Shown here: piece by piece, positions 1-8,411 of the stretch | Numbering within the stretch: position 1 is the first letter of the stretch | Layout of the letters: the number at the start of each line of letters is the position of its first letter | Origin: Gp6-AA40 sp963772955 | Lineage (GTDB): Bacteria; Acidobacteriota; Vicinamibacteria; Vicinamibacterales; UBA2999 | Assembly (NCBI GenBank): GCA_963772955.1 | Contig: CAVYZF010000002.1 | Location: 62,001-126,000, forward strand | Length of the DNA stretch: 64,000 nt | Direction of reading: 5' to 3' | Notes under the pieces: generated by a model | What the model was told of the DNA's origin: nothing | The model's database searches: none | What the model saw: only the letters and a program-made list of their open reading frames with translations | Made by a program: the position numbers and the translations under genes

Positions 1-731
1 ACTACGTGCTGCACTGGGCGAGCCCAGCCAGTCCGATCGATTATCTCGAGCTGCCGATCCAGACGCTCAAGGTCGGATCGCTCGGCACGCACAACGCGCT
101 CGGTCTGGCCAAGGCCAAAGGTGCGACGTTCGTGCTGGCGTCGACGTCAGAGGTCTACGGCGACCCGCTCGAGCATCCCCAGAAGGAAACGTATTGGGGG
201 CACGTCAATCCGATCGGTCCGCGCGGCGTGTACGACGAGGCGAAGCGGTTTGCGGAAGCGATCACCCTCGCCTATCACCGCACGCACGGCGTCAACACGA
301 AGATCGTTCGCATCTTCAACACCTACGGCCCGCGGATGCGCCTGCGCGATGGACGCGCAGTACCCGCGTTCGTCTCTCAGGCGTTGGCGAATCAGGATGT
401 GACGGTCTTTGGTGACGGCACCCAGACGCGCAGCTTCTGCTACGTCACCGACCTCGTACGCGGCATCCTCAGCCTGATGGACGCGAAGACGAATGAGCCC
501 GTGAACATCGGTAATCCGCACGAGGTCACGATCGAGGAGATCGCGCGGACGATCATCCGGCTCATCGGGGCATCCAGCACGATCATCTACCGGCCCCTGC
601 CGGTTGACGATCCGAAGCAACGACGGCCTGACATCACCCGTGCACGAACCCTGCTCGGATGGGAACCGACGGTCGGCCTGGAAGAAGGCCTCACGAAAGC
701 GATCGCGTACTTCAAGACCAAGGCGACGTAG
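1..731 (+). CDS. UDP-glucuronate decarboxylase (UDP-xylose synthase), 5' partial
   Basis: The frame is open from the window edge (first codon at position 3) to TAG at 729-731, so the N-terminal Rossmann glycine motif is missing. What remains matches extended short-chain dehydrogenases of the UXS type: the LASTSEVYGDP stretch carries the catalytic Ser/Thr, YDEAK is the YxxxK pair, and RIFNTYGPRM and the RRPDITRA stretch are sugar-nucleotide-binding signatures. These cytoplasmic enzymes oxidise and decarboxylate UDP-glucuronate to UDP-xylose for glycans or exopolysaccharide. The upstream neighbour is not visible. A UDP-glucose 4-epimerase is less likely because the xxHPQxExYWGxVNPIG segment is typical of UXS. 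The gene is convergent with pgsA across a hairpin-rich gap. Confidence 0.85.
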   Translation, partial: YVLHWASPASPIDYLELPIQTLKVGSLGTHNALGLAKAKGATFVLASTSEVYGDPLEHPQKETYWGHVNPIGPRGVYDEAKRFAEAITLAYHRTHGVNTKIVRIFNTYGPRMRLRDGRAVPAFVSQALANQDVTVFGDGTQTRSFCYVTDLVRGILSLMDAKTNEPVNIGNPHEVTIEEIARTIIRLIGASSTIIYRPLPVDDPKQRRPDITRARTLLGWEPTVGLEEGLTKAIAYFKTKAT

Positions 732-740
732 CGTCCGGTT

Positions 741-785
741 TCCGCCTTCGCGGGATGCTTCGGCGGACCGCCGTAGCCCTGGCGG
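741..785. repeat. Double-hairpin palindromic repeat between convergent genes
   Basis: Two adjacent inverted repeats fill the gap between the UXS gene and pgsA. TCCGCC at 741-746 pairs with GGCGGA at 762-767, and CCGCC at 768-772 pairs with GGCGG at 781-785. There is no T-run after either, so it is either a REP-like element or a bidirectional terminator without a U-tract. Only one copy was noticed in this window. Confidence 0.5.
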
Positions 786-802
786 AGGCTGGTCAGCCCG
801 AC

Positions 803-1363
803 CTACTGCCCGGATTCAGTAATCAACCGGCGCAGCTTGAAGAAGTAGTCGGCGCTCGACACCAGCGTCAGCGCGAGCGACAGCCAGATGCCGAGGTCGA
901 CAATGATCGACGGCTCGTGCCGGTAGTTGAAGAACATCACGACGACACTCGTCATGATGAAGGCTGCCGTCGTCGCCTTGCCGAGGAATGAGGGCCTGAA
1001 TGTCCTCGGCCCGACGGCCAGGTTGACGATGGCGACCACACCGACGATCACGACGTCGCGGCTGATGACAGTCACGGTCAACCACAGCGGAAGATGGTTC
1101 GTCAGCGGGATGGACGGCAGCGTGAGCACGACAAACGTGGTCACCAGCAGCAGCTTGTCCGCCATCGGATCGAGCCAGGCGCCCAGACTTGTGCGCTGGC
1201 CAGCGCGCCGCGCGATCAGTCCGTCGAGCGCGTCTGTGAGGCCGGCGACGCCGAACACAATCAACGCGCCTCCCAGATATCCGTAGACAACCAGCAGTAC
1301 GAATGCGGGAATGAGCGCGATGCGCAGAATCGTCAGCTGGTTGGCCAGCGTGAGATTCTTCAC
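803..1363 (-). CDS. pgsA: CDP-diacylglycerol--glycerol-3-phosphate 3-phosphatidyltransferase
   Basis: This 186-residue polytopic membrane enzyme makes phosphatidylglycerol phosphate from CDP-diacylglycerol and glycerol-3-phosphate, the committed step to PG and cardiolipin. The CDP-alcohol phosphatidyltransferase signature D-x2-DG-x2-AR-x9-G-x3-D-x3-D is complete at about residues 44-70 (DALDGLIARR, then GAWLDPMADK). Four to five hydrophobic segments fit the family, and the length is normal. The GTG start overlaps the TGA stop of the TPR lipoprotein gene (GTGA), so the two are translationally coupled at the end of the hflX operon. Other CDP-alcohol transferases share the motif, so the exact alcohol substrate is inferred. 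Confidence 0.88.
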   Translation of the reverse strand: MKNLTLANQLTILRIALIPAFVLLVVYGYLGGALIVFGVAGLTDALDGLIARRAGQRTSLGAWLDPMADKLLLVTTFVVLTLPSIPLTNHLPLWLTVTVISRDVVIVGVVAIVNLAVGPRTFRPSFLGKATTAAFIMTSVVVMFFNYRHEPSIIVDLGIWLSLALTLVSSADYFFKLRRLITESGQ

Positions 1364-2757
1364 TGACGCGACGCGCCGAGCATCGTCGCCGCCAGTACCC
1401 GGACGCGATCGATCACTTCGACGGCCTCCTCACCCGAGACCTGACGGCTCACCAGAAACTGATCACCCTCGACGAGCGGCATGACTCCCGTCGCGACTAC
1501 CGACGTGACCGCGTCGTACTGGAGATGACGGGGCGGAACGTCGCCAATCGCCGGGCGCTGACTCAAACGCTCGCGCACGGATGGATTCGACTCGGCGATG
1601 AGAGCGACGAGCCGGCTGACCACAGTGGCCAGATCCCCGCGGCGTACGTTGGTCCCCGGTTGGAACGTATGGTTCTCAAACGGTTCGATGATTCCAGCGC
1701 TCGCTGTTTCTGTGATCCACTGAGCCGCCCAGTGCCGCTGCGTATCCGTCACGACGACCTGGCGCGTAGGCGCTCGACGGAGCAAGCCCTCGAGACGCAC
1801 GCCGATGAGGGCAGCCAGATCGCCGCGCGTCAGTTGAGGAGTCGTGAGCGCCGCACGAAACTCCTCCGGCAACCGCGCCTCGCGCGCACGCTCGGCGATG
1901 GCAGCAATTCGACCCGCGAGGTTGAGGCCGGGATCGAGAGCGGCGGCCTTTCGATACGCGTCCTCGGCACCGGCCACGTCCCCTCGCCCCTCTAACAGCT
2001 CTCCCGTTTCAACCAGTGCGGTCGCATCATTCGCGTCGAGCTCGAGCGCACGACGAAAGTGCTGGAGCGCCTGATCGGCGTTACCCGCACGCTTTTCGAC
2101 CTGACCCAGCTCGCGATACAGAAACGCGCTATCGGGGGACAAGGTGATCGCCCGTTCGTAGGCCCGGCGCGCGTCGTCAAGGCGTCCCGCCTTCGACGCC
2201 GTCTGGGCCGCATCGATCACGTCCTGCACATTTCGGAAGCGCAAGACCTCAACGCGTCTATTCAGATCGGTCAGAGACGGATCCGCGATCAGTGCGCGCT
2301 CGAACGCCGCCAATGCCAGGTCGGTCTTGTCCTGAGCGAGCAGCGTCTGCCCCTTGCCGACCAACGCCGACACATACGAGCCATCGGCTTCGAGCGCGGC
2401 GTCGAAGGCTTTGAGTGCATCGTTGTAGGCGCGCCTCGCCAGAGCCACGTATCCCTGACCTGCCCGCGCCGGATACAGCTTCGGCCCGAGCTTCAAGGCA
2501 ACACCGAACTCGAGATCGGCGTTCTTCAGATCGTTGATCTGCAGATACCGCCAGCCGACGTCTACACGCGACGCGCCCGGCGCGGCGGCGAGCGCTGCCG
2601 GCACTTGTGGATAGACGAACTCTGGATGCGCGAGCGTCGTCGGAGTCGGCGGCGCTGTCCCACGCGTCGCACATCCGGCAACGACCGCCAGTGTGGCAAG
2701 CCACACGCCGGCATGACTCATGCGCCAACTGAACGAACACCGTGGCTCAGTGGACAT
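1360..2757 (-). CDS. TPR lipoprotein with C-terminal SLH-like domain
   Basis: The ATG at 2757 is chosen because GAGGA lies 8 nt upstream; it overlaps the end of hflX by 11 bases. The longer open frame to 2853 has no such site. The first 29 residues form a lipoprotein signal with lipobox VAGC (Cys29). Several TPR-like helices follow (about residues 45-290, for example the YVSALVGKGQTLLAQDKTD region). The last 150 residues resemble S-layer homology repeats: TDTQRHWAAQWI followed by FQPGTNVRRGDLA, then a second, weaker copy. SLH domains bind cell-wall or outer-membrane polymers, so an envelope-anchored scaffold is plausible, but the substrate or partner is unknown. It sits between hflX and pgsA with overlaps on both sides. 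Confidence 0.75.
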   Translation of the reverse strand: MSTEPRCSFSWRMSHAGVWLATLAVVAGCATRGTAPPTPTTLAHPEFVYPQVPAALAAAPGASRVDVGWRYLQINDLKNADLEFGVALKLGPKLYPARAGQGYVALARRAYNDALKAFDAALEADGSYVSALVGKGQTLLAQDKTDLALAAFERALIADPSLTDLNRRVEVLRFRNVQDVIDAAQTASKAGRLDDARRAYERAITLSPDSAFLYRELGQVEKRAGNADQALQHFRRALELDANDATALVETGELLEGRGDVAGAEDAYRKAAALDPGLNLAGRIAAIAERAREARLPEEFRAALTTPQLTRGDLAALIGVRLEGLLRRAPTRQVVVTDTQRHWAAQWITETASAGIIEPFENHTFQPGTNVRRGDLATVVSRLVALIAESNPSVRERLSQRPAIGDVPPRHLQYDAVTSVVATGVMPLVEGDQFLVSRQVSGEEAVEVIDRVRVLAATMLGASRQ

Positions 2758-4039
2758 CGGCCAGATCCTCGCGGCTCTCAGGTGAAGTAAGACGTTCGAT
2801 AAACCGTCGCGGAACATCGGCCTCGATGACGATGCGTCCGTTGGTCGCCACATGACTGATCACCCGAGCCACGCGATACAGACGAGAGACCTGCTCGCGG
2901 TCGAACGCCTTGCCGCTGTCGAACGTGATCGTGATGCGTCGCGTGTCGAGCGCCACTTTCGCGGCAACCATCTCGAGCAACTCGTCGAGCCCCTCGCCGG
3001 TGCGCGCCGACACGAGCGCGGCGGCCGGATCGGCCATCTGCAGGCGGCGGCTCTCGTCCCGGGTCACGACGTCGATCTTGTTGTAGACGTCGATCACCGG
3101 CACACCCGCCGCACCGACCTCTTCGAGGACACGACGAACGGCGGTCATGTGCCGCTCACGCTCAGGGCTGGCCGCATCAATGACGTGGAGAGCCAGATCC
3201 GCCTCGGCTACCTCTTCCAGCGTCGCGCGAAAGGCAGCGACGAGCGCGTGCGGAAGCCGATCAATGAAGCCAACCGTGTCAGACACGAGAAGCTCGCGCT
3301 GATCGCGAAGCCTGACCTGCCTGATGAGCGGATCGAGCGTCACGAAGAGCGCGTCAGAGGTCGTGGCCTGTTCGTTCGTCATCAGGTTGAAGAGTGTCGT
3401 CTTGCCAGCGTTGGTGTAGCCGACGAGCGCGACGGTCGGTACCGATCGTTTCTGACGGCGTTCCCGCAGCTGTGCACGGCGCTGACGCACCTGATCGATC
3501 TCGCGCTGAATGGACTGGATGCGCACCCGAATACGACGGCGGTCGGCTTCCAGTTTCGTTTCGCCAGGGCCGCGCGTGCCGATGCCGCCACCAAGGCGCG
3601 ACAGCGCTGTTCCGCTCCCTGCGAGACGCGGCAGCAGGTATTTGAGCTGCGCGAGCTCGACTTGCCACTTGCCCTCTCGCGTGCGGGCGCGCCGCGCGAA
3701 GATGTCGAGAATCAGCTGTGTGCGATCGACGACTTTGCGCTCGAGCTTCTTCTCGAGCTGCCCAAGCTGCGCGGGCGTGAGCTCGTTGTCGAAAATTACC
3801 AGGTCAATGTCTGCCTCCGCGCATGCAGCAGCAAGGCTCGCCACTTTGCCGGCTCCAATGAAGGTCGCAGGATCCGGCTTCGGCCGCTCCTGGAGCATGC
3901 GCAACGTGACCGTGGCACCCGCAGCCTGCGCCAGGCCGGCCAACTCGTCAAGCGACTGATCGGCATCGACGCGACGCAATGCGCTCGTGACGAGGCCGAC
4001 GAGTGCAGCCCGCTCCGTTGTTGGTGGGTGTGGAGGCAT
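2747..4039 (-). CDS. hflX: GTPase HflX
   Basis: A 430-residue ribosome-associated GTPase that splits or rescues stalled ribosomes under stress. The ATG at 4039 (MPPHPPTTERAAL) is chosen over the open frame to 4186, which would run across the divergent small gene. The N-terminal HflX domain is followed by a coiled-coil linker (about 150-200) and a G domain: G1 GYTNAGKTT near 207, G3 DTVGF near 254 and G4 NKID near 320. It is the first gene of the hflX - TPR/SLH - pgsA unit. A -10-like GATACT, shared with the opposite strand, lies 17 nt upstream of the start. Confidence 0.93.
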   Translation of the reverse strand: MPPHPPTTERAALVGLVTSALRRVDADQSLDELAGLAQAAGATVTLRMLQERPKPDPATFIGAGKVASLAAACAEADIDLVIFDNELTPAQLGQLEKKLERKVVDRTQLILDIFARRARTREGKWQVELAQLKYLLPRLAGSGTALSRLGGGIGTRGPGETKLEADRRRIRVRIQSIQREIDQVRQRRAQLRERRQKRSVPTVALVGYTNAGKTTLFNLMTNEQATTSDALFVTLDPLIRQVRLRDQRELLVSDTVGFIDRLPHALVAAFRATLEEVAEADLALHVIDAASPERERHMTAVRRVLEEVGAAGVPVIDVYNKIDVVTRDESRRLQMADPAAALVSARTGEGLDELLEMVAAKVALDTRRITITFDSGKAFDREQVSRLYRVARVISHVATNGRIVIEADVPRRFIERLTSPESREDLADVH

Positions 4040-4054
4040 CAGGCGGTTGTCGTT

Positions 4055-4061
4055 AGTATCG
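4055..4061. promoter_or_regulatory. Overlapping divergent -10 boxes, hflX / small basic protein
   Basis: Forward TAGTAT (4055-4060) and reverse GATACT (4061-4056) share the same bases. The forward box is 9 nt before the ATG at 4070; the reverse box is 16 nt before the hflX ATG. No clear -35 was seen for either, so this is a candidate only. Confidence 0.4.
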
Positions 4062-4069
4062 TAGCAGTC

Positions 4070-4207
4070 ATGAGGCGCCAGAAACGCACCGCCAAGCCAC
4101 GTTCGCGACCACGTGTCCCTCTCCCCAGGCAGACCGGCGGGGTTCATGAGGACAAGACCAGGCGTCCGTGGCGCCAGCGCAAGCACAAGCAGAAGATCGA
4201 AGAGTAG
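4070..4207 (+). CDS. Small very basic protein (45 aa), unknown function
   Basis: ATG at 4070, TAG at 4205-4207. The product starts MRRQKRTAKPRSRPR and ends RKHKQKIEE, with a central VPLPRQTGGVHED segment; more than a third of the residues are Arg or Lys. The TGG-x-H core between two basic stretches looks more like a conserved small protein than a random frame, and the gene occupies exactly the space between hflX and the MFS gene. Its stop codon directly abuts the stop of the convergent MFS gene. There is no Shine-Dalgarno, but a -10-like TAGTAT lies 9 nt upstream, so a leaderless or nearly leaderless transcript is possible. Nucleic-acid or ribosome binding is a guess from charge alone. Confidence 0.5.
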   Translation: MRRQKRTAKPRSRPRVPLPRQTGGVHEDKTRRPWRQRKHKQKIEE

Positions 4208-5422
4208 CTACGACTCATCCACCGACGGCGCGCTCTCGATCGCGGGAGCTCGCTCGGCCATGAGCCGCCCCACCATCACGACGATCATGAGCAAAAGGGC
4301 AGCGCCGGAAAGAAACACAACCTTGATGCTCCGCGAGGCAACCAGCCCACTCAAGACGGGGCTGATCGCCGATCCAATCAACGATGCGCTGGACAGGAAC
4401 CCGAAGCCCACGCCATGTGCCTCACGAGGCACCACCGATCCCGCGGCCGTGAACGCCGTCGTCAACGCGGTGCCAATCGCGGCGCCGAACGCACCAATAG
4501 TGAGACTCATCACCCAGGCGCCCTGTGCCAGGGCGAATGCCGCCAGCGTTGCAGCAGCCACGAGCAACGACCCGACGATGACCGCGCGCGTCGTCGCGCG
4601 CGTGAGCAGTGCGGCTGCCAGCTGATTCCCGAGCGCCGCGCACACTGCCAGCACCGAGAACAACACGCCGACGAGTACCGCTGCTTCCCGCTCTGAGTAG
4701 CCAAGCTCAGTGACATGGAGCAGGAGCACAGGACCGAAGCTGCGATCCACGACCTGCAGGCCGAAGATCACGGCCATGAGCAGGACAAAGTTCTCGAAGG
4801 CCAGCACGGTACCAAATGAGACACGGCCACTCTCTCCCGGCGTGCGCGCCCCAATCGATGGCTCCGTGTACATGGCGGCGACCATCAGCAACGCGCCGGC
4901 GTACACCGCGGCGGAGACGAGGAACGCGGATCTCAATCCGACCGCTGCTGCGAGCACGCCTCCGATGACAGGACCGACGGCCGGTCCAATGCGCTGCGCA
5001 GTCTGAACTGTCCCGATCGCGCGAGCCATCTGATCCGCCGGGGCGGATATCGCCGCCATCGAAATGGTCAGCGGACCGTAGCCGGCAACGAGACCCTGAA
5101 CGGCTCTCAGGACGAAAAGGTGCCACGGTTTACCGGCATTCGCCATGAACGCCATGACCAGCACGGAGCTCGCAAGCGCGCGCATCAGCAGGAGCTTGTT
5201 GCCGAAGCGATCGCCGATGCGTCCCCACAGCGGCGCGCACAACGCGCTGACGGCGGGCGTCACGCCGAGCGTGAGGCCGCTCCACAACGCGACGTCACCA
5301 ACATCGGTGACGCCGAGTTCCTGGATGTATCTGGCAAGGAACGGCATCACCATGGTGAAACCGGTGAAGCCGACGAACGAGGCAGCGGTGACCGCGACCT
5401 GATTTCGTCGCCAGTTCGCCAC
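4208..5422 (-). CDS. MFS efflux transporter (DHA1 / MdtG-like)
   Basis: A 404-residue inner-membrane protein with about 12 hydrophobic helices. The loop after helix 2 carries the MFS A-motif (APLWGRIGDRFGNK), and helix 5 has the antiporter C-motif-like run GPAVGPVIGG near residues 147-156, typical of drug:H+ antiporters. The N-terminus (FTGFTMVMPFLARYI) fits the MdtG group of multidrug exporters, but the substrate cannot be read from sequence. Its start is 6 nt downstream of the glpX stop region on the same strand, so it is probably the last gene of the methyltransferase - acyl-CoA dehydrogenase - glpX unit. Its stop touches the stop of the convergent small gene. Confidence 0.85.
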   Translation of the reverse strand: MANWRRNQVAVTAASFVGFTGFTMVMPFLARYIQELGVTDVGDVALWSGLTLGVTPAVSALCAPLWGRIGDRFGNKLLLMRALASSVLVMAFMANAGKPWHLFVLRAVQGLVAGYGPLTISMAAISAPADQMARAIGTVQTAQRIGPAVGPVIGGVLAAAVGLRSAFLVSAAVYAGALLMVAAMYTEPSIGARTPGESGRVSFGTVLAFENFVLLMAVIFGLQVVDRSFGPVLLLHVTELGYSEREAAVLVGVLFSVLAVCAALGNQLAAALLTRATTRAVIVGSLLVAAATLAAFALAQGAWVMSLTIGAFGAAIGTALTTAFTAAGSVVPREAHGVGFGFLSSASLIGSAISPVLSGLVASRSIKVVFLSGAALLLMIVVMVGRLMAERAPAIESAPSVDES

Positions 5423-5428
5423 GCCGCG

Positions 5429-6460
5429 CTAGAACCGGATCTTCGCGGACGGTCCCTTGGCTTGCACGTGAATGCTGTCGATGAAGCGAATCCGGTGCGG
5501 ATGCGTCTGCATCACGAGGGACGTGGTGCGGATCCCTTCGCCGAAGAAGCGCACGCCTTTCATCAGCGTGCCGTCAGTGACTCCGGTCGCCGCGAACACG
5601 ATATTCTCCCCCGACGCGAGATCCTTCGAGCGATAGATACGCGAGACATCCGTGATCCCCATCGCCAGGCAGCGCTTTTCATGCTCCGGGCTGCTGACGA
5701 CGAGACGCGCGTAGATCTCGCCGCCGAGACAACGCATCGCGGCCGCAGTGAGCACTCCCTCCGGTGCGCCACCGATGCCCATGACCGCGTGCACGCCGCT
5801 GCCCACGACAGCCGCCGCGATACCAGCGGACAGGTCACCATCGCCAATCAGTCGGATCCGTGCACCCGTCGTACGAATCTCGTCGATCAGCTTGCCGTGA
5901 CGCGGCCGGTCGAGCACGATGACGACCAGGTCCTCGACCCTGCGGCTGTTGGCCTGCGCGATCGCGCGAAGATTGAATCGCACCGGAGCATCGAGATCGA
6001 CGACGTCACGCGCGCTCGGGCCGACGACCAGCTTCTCCATGTAGATGTCAGGCGCGTGGAGCAGCCCTCCGCTTTCCGACGCTGCGAGCACGGCAAGCGC
6101 GTTGGGCGCACCTGTGGCGCACAGGTTCGTGCCTTCCAGCGGATCGACGGCGATATCGATCTGCGGGTAAGGGCTGGAGGCACCGTGAGCCATGCCGACC
6201 TTCTCACCGATGTAGAGCATCGGCGCCTCGTCGCGCTCGCCCTCGCCGATGACGATGGTGCCGTCGATCGGGACCGAGTCCATCTCCTGGCGCATGGCCT
6301 CGACGGCGACCTGGTCCGACTTGTGCCGGTCGCCCTGTCCCATCGTGTGAGCGCACGCAATCGCCGCCTGCTCGACGACGCGAAGAAAGTCGAGCGAGAG
6401 GTCGGAGTCGAATTGCGCTCCTGTACCTACGGGCGCCGGTGTCGAAGTCGTGGTGGTCAT
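5429..6460 (-). CDS. glpX: Class II fructose-1,6-bisphosphatase
   Basis: A 343-residue cytoplasmic enzyme removing the C1 phosphate of fructose-1,6-bisphosphate in gluconeogenesis. The ATG at 6460 is preferred to a GTG 12 bases upstream because GGAG lies 5 nt before it and it overlaps the preceding stop as ATGA. GlpX hallmarks are present: an early Gln-Gly-Asp-x-His/Lys region (GQGDRHKSDQVAVEAMR), the metal-binding GEGERDEAPMLYIGE, DPLEGTN near residue 100, and the late ATGVTDG. No class I (Fbp) signature is present. Co-transcription with an acyl-CoA dehydrogenase fits growth on acetyl units or fatty acids, but that link is inference. Confidence 0.93.
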   Translation of the reverse strand: MTTTTSTPAPVGTGAQFDSDLSLDFLRVVEQAAIACAHTMGQGDRHKSDQVAVEAMRQEMDSVPIDGTIVIGEGERDEAPMLYIGEKVGMAHGASSPYPQIDIAVDPLEGTNLCATGAPNALAVLAASESGGLLHAPDIYMEKLVVGPSARDVVDLDAPVRFNLRAIAQANSRRVEDLVVIVLDRPRHGKLIDEIRTTGARIRLIGDGDLSAGIAAAVVGSGVHAVMGIGGAPEGVLTAAAMRCLGGEIYARLVVSSPEHEKRCLAMGITDVSRIYRSKDLASGENIVFAATGVTDGTLMKGVRFFGEGIRTTSLVMQTHPHRIRFIDSIHVQAKGPSAKIRF

Positions 6461-7662
6461 CGTGTCTCCCACGCTGGCAACTCACAGCGCGTCGGTCTGT
6501 CCGTTCGATAGCCGAGCAGGTAGTCGGCCTGCATGATCTTGTGAATCTCGCGCGTGCCCTCGTAAATGACCGCGCCCTTGCAATTGCGATAGAACCGCCC
6601 GACCGGATACTCGTCCGAGTAGCCGTTGGCGCCATGAATCTGCACAGCATCACCGGCCGCGCGCTCGGACGCCACGGTGGAGAACCACTTGGCCAACGCG
6701 GTCTCGCGGGTATTCCGGCGTCCTTCGTTCTTGAGCCACCCGGCTCGCAGCCAGAGCAGACGCGACGCCTGGTAATCCGATTCCATCTGCGCGAGCAGCT
6801 CTTTGACCAGTTGGTGCGAGCCTATCTCCACACCAAACGTCTTCCGCTGCCTTGCGTAGTTTACGCTCGCGTCGCGGCACGCGCGAATCAGGCCTGTCGC
6901 ACCCGCCGCCACCGTGTAGCGGCCCTGGTCGAGGGCGAACATCGCGATCTTGAAGCCCTCGCCTTCCTGTCCAACGAGGTTTTCCGCCGGCACGTCCACG
7001 CCATCCATCTTGAAGTGACCGGTGTTGCCGGCGAGGATGCCCCACTTCTCCGTCAGCGTACCGCTCGAGAACCCCTTGAACGCGCGCTCGACGATGAACG
7101 CGCTCATGCCGGAAGGATCTCTCTCCTTCTTCTTCTCGAGATCCGTCCACGCGAAAACGAGGAAGTTGTCGGCGACGTCGGCGAGCGAAATCCACATCTT
7201 CTCGCCGGTCAGCTCGTAGCGATCGCCCTTCTTGATCGCGACGGTCTGGATGCCGCGCGCGTCGCTGCCCGCCGACGGCTCCGTCAAGCCGTAGGTCGCG
7301 ATCTTCTTGCCTTGCGACTGTGGGACGAGATACCGCTGCTTCTGGTCCTCGGTCCCCCACGACAGGAGCGTCAGCGAGTTCAGTCCGACGTGAACGGACA
7401 TGATCACGCGGAGCGACGTGTCCACGTACTCGAGCTCTTCGCTCGCGAGCCCGAGGCAGATGTAGTCCATCCCGGCGCCGCCATACTCGGTGGGAACCGA
7501 GATGCCAAGCAGCCCGAGCTCAGCCATCTGCGGAAGGATTCCGCGGTCGAATTTGTGCGCGCGATCGAGCTCGCGAATCCTGGGTGCCACTTCGCGACCC
7601 GCCCATTCGCGGACGGACTGCTCGAGCAGGCGCTGCTCCTCTGTCAGGTCGAAATCGAGCAT
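6457..7662 (-). CDS. Acyl-CoA dehydrogenase (short/medium-chain type)
   Basis: A 401-residue FAD enzyme that introduces the alpha-beta double bond of acyl-CoA and passes electrons to ETF. The N-terminal helical domain, the FAD/substrate-binding beta domain (YGLTEPSAGSDA near 122, WISLADVADNF near 160) and the C-terminal four-helix domain are in order. The catalytic base is the Glu of IYEGTREI at residue 368, the same position as in short-chain enzymes. The substrate could also be glutaryl-, isovaleryl- or butyryl-CoA. It starts in a TGATG overlap with the methyltransferase gene and ends in an ATGA overlap with glpX, so the three are tightly coupled. Confidence 0.92.
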   Translation of the reverse strand: MLDFDLTEEQRLLEQSVREWAGREVAPRIRELDRAHKFDRGILPQMAELGLLGISVPTEYGGAGMDYICLGLASEELEYVDTSLRVIMSVHVGLNSLTLLSWGTEDQKQRYLVPQSQGKKIATYGLTEPSAGSDARGIQTVAIKKGDRYELTGEKMWISLADVADNFLVFAWTDLEKKKERDPSGMSAFIVERAFKGFSSGTLTEKWGILAGNTGHFKMDGVDVPAENLVGQEGEGFKIAMFALDQGRYTVAAGATGLIRACRDASVNYARQRKTFGVEIGSHQLVKELLAQMESDYQASRLLWLRAGWLKNEGRRNTRETALAKWFSTVASERAAGDAVQIHGANGYSDEYPVGRFYRNCKGAVIYEGTREIHKIMQADYLLGYRTDRPTRCELPAWETR

Positions 7663-8345
7663 CAGGCCGATGGTGACACAGGTGCGGTGCCGGCGGGTTC
7701 CGGAGCCTTGCGAAGGAGGATTTCACGAAGATTCGTCTTGAGCAGGAACTGTTCGACGATGCGCAGCGGCTCGAAGAGACGCTGAATGTCGCGGTTCGGC
7801 AATGGCCGCTGCTTGGGACGCGCCGCAGGGTACGGACGGTGCTGCAGATTCAGCTTGTCGACGACGACGTGCCGCGTGTACTCGGGTCTGAAGCCTTGTG
7901 GCGGCTCCGACGTGGCGAAGAACGCCATGAGGACACCGTCGGGGCGCAGCACTCGCACGAGCTGATCGGCCAGGGCCTTTGCCGATTTCTTGTCCAGGTA
8001 GTCGAACACGTCCCAGCACAGGATGCCGTCGATGCTGCCGGTCTCCTGCGGGAATCGTTTCATCAGGAACGTGGGGAACTGCTCGAGCAGACCGTCGCGG
8101 ACGTGACGATCGATGTCTTGCGAGAGGTCTTCGACGATGATCTTGCAGCCCAGCTCCTCGCCAAAGAAATTGACGTTGGAGCCAACGCTGGGACCGAGAT
8201 CGAGGAGGACCGGGTGGGAGCGCGAGCTCAGACCTGCAATGAAACGAGCCAAGACCTTCGTTGGGTGGACGGGTGCATCCGAGGCACCAGCCTCCGACTC
8301 AGCGTGTTCCTTGCGACGACGGGAAAACAGATCTGAGAGCGCCAC
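7662..8345 (-). CDS. SAM-dependent class I methyltransferase
   Basis: A 227-residue protein with a Rossmann methyltransferase core: motif I VLLDLGPSVGSNVNFF near 46-61, an acidic end of strand 2 (IIVEDLS), motif IV-like ILCWDVFDYL near 108, and motif post I VLRPDGVLMAFF. The Gly-rich loop is DLGPSVG rather than DxGxGxG, so SAM binding is likely but slightly divergent. The C-terminal 60 residues are basic. The substrate is unknown; small-molecule or lipid methylation is possible. It is the first gene of a unit continuing with acyl-CoA dehydrogenase, glpX and the MFS gene. Confidence 0.75.
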   Translation of the reverse strand: MALSDLFSRRRKEHAESEAGASDAPVHPTKVLARFIAGLSSRSHPVLLDLGPSVGSNVNFFGEELGCKIIVEDLSQDIDRHVRDGLLEQFPTFLMKRFPQETGSIDGILCWDVFDYLDKKSAKALADQLVRVLRPDGVLMAFFATSEPPQGFRPEYTRHVVVDKLNLQHRPYPAARPKQRPLPNRDIQRLFEPLRIVEQFLLKTNLREILLRKAPEPAGTAPVSPSA

Positions 8346-8411
8346 CGACCTGAGTGAGCCTGGACCTTTGGGACCGCTCGTGCGGACCCAAAGATCGTAA
8401 CTCAGAGCGCG

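Noticed and set aside
2852..4069. Long plus-strand frame antisense to hflX (up to 451 codons)
   Set aside because: It is a GC-rich shadow of hflX; only its last 45 codons from ATG 4070 lie outside the gene and were kept as a small ORF.
5120..6511. 463-codon plus-strand frame antisense to the MFS and glpX genes
   Set aside because: Arg/His/Asp-rich composition, no domain, and both minus-strand genes are clear.
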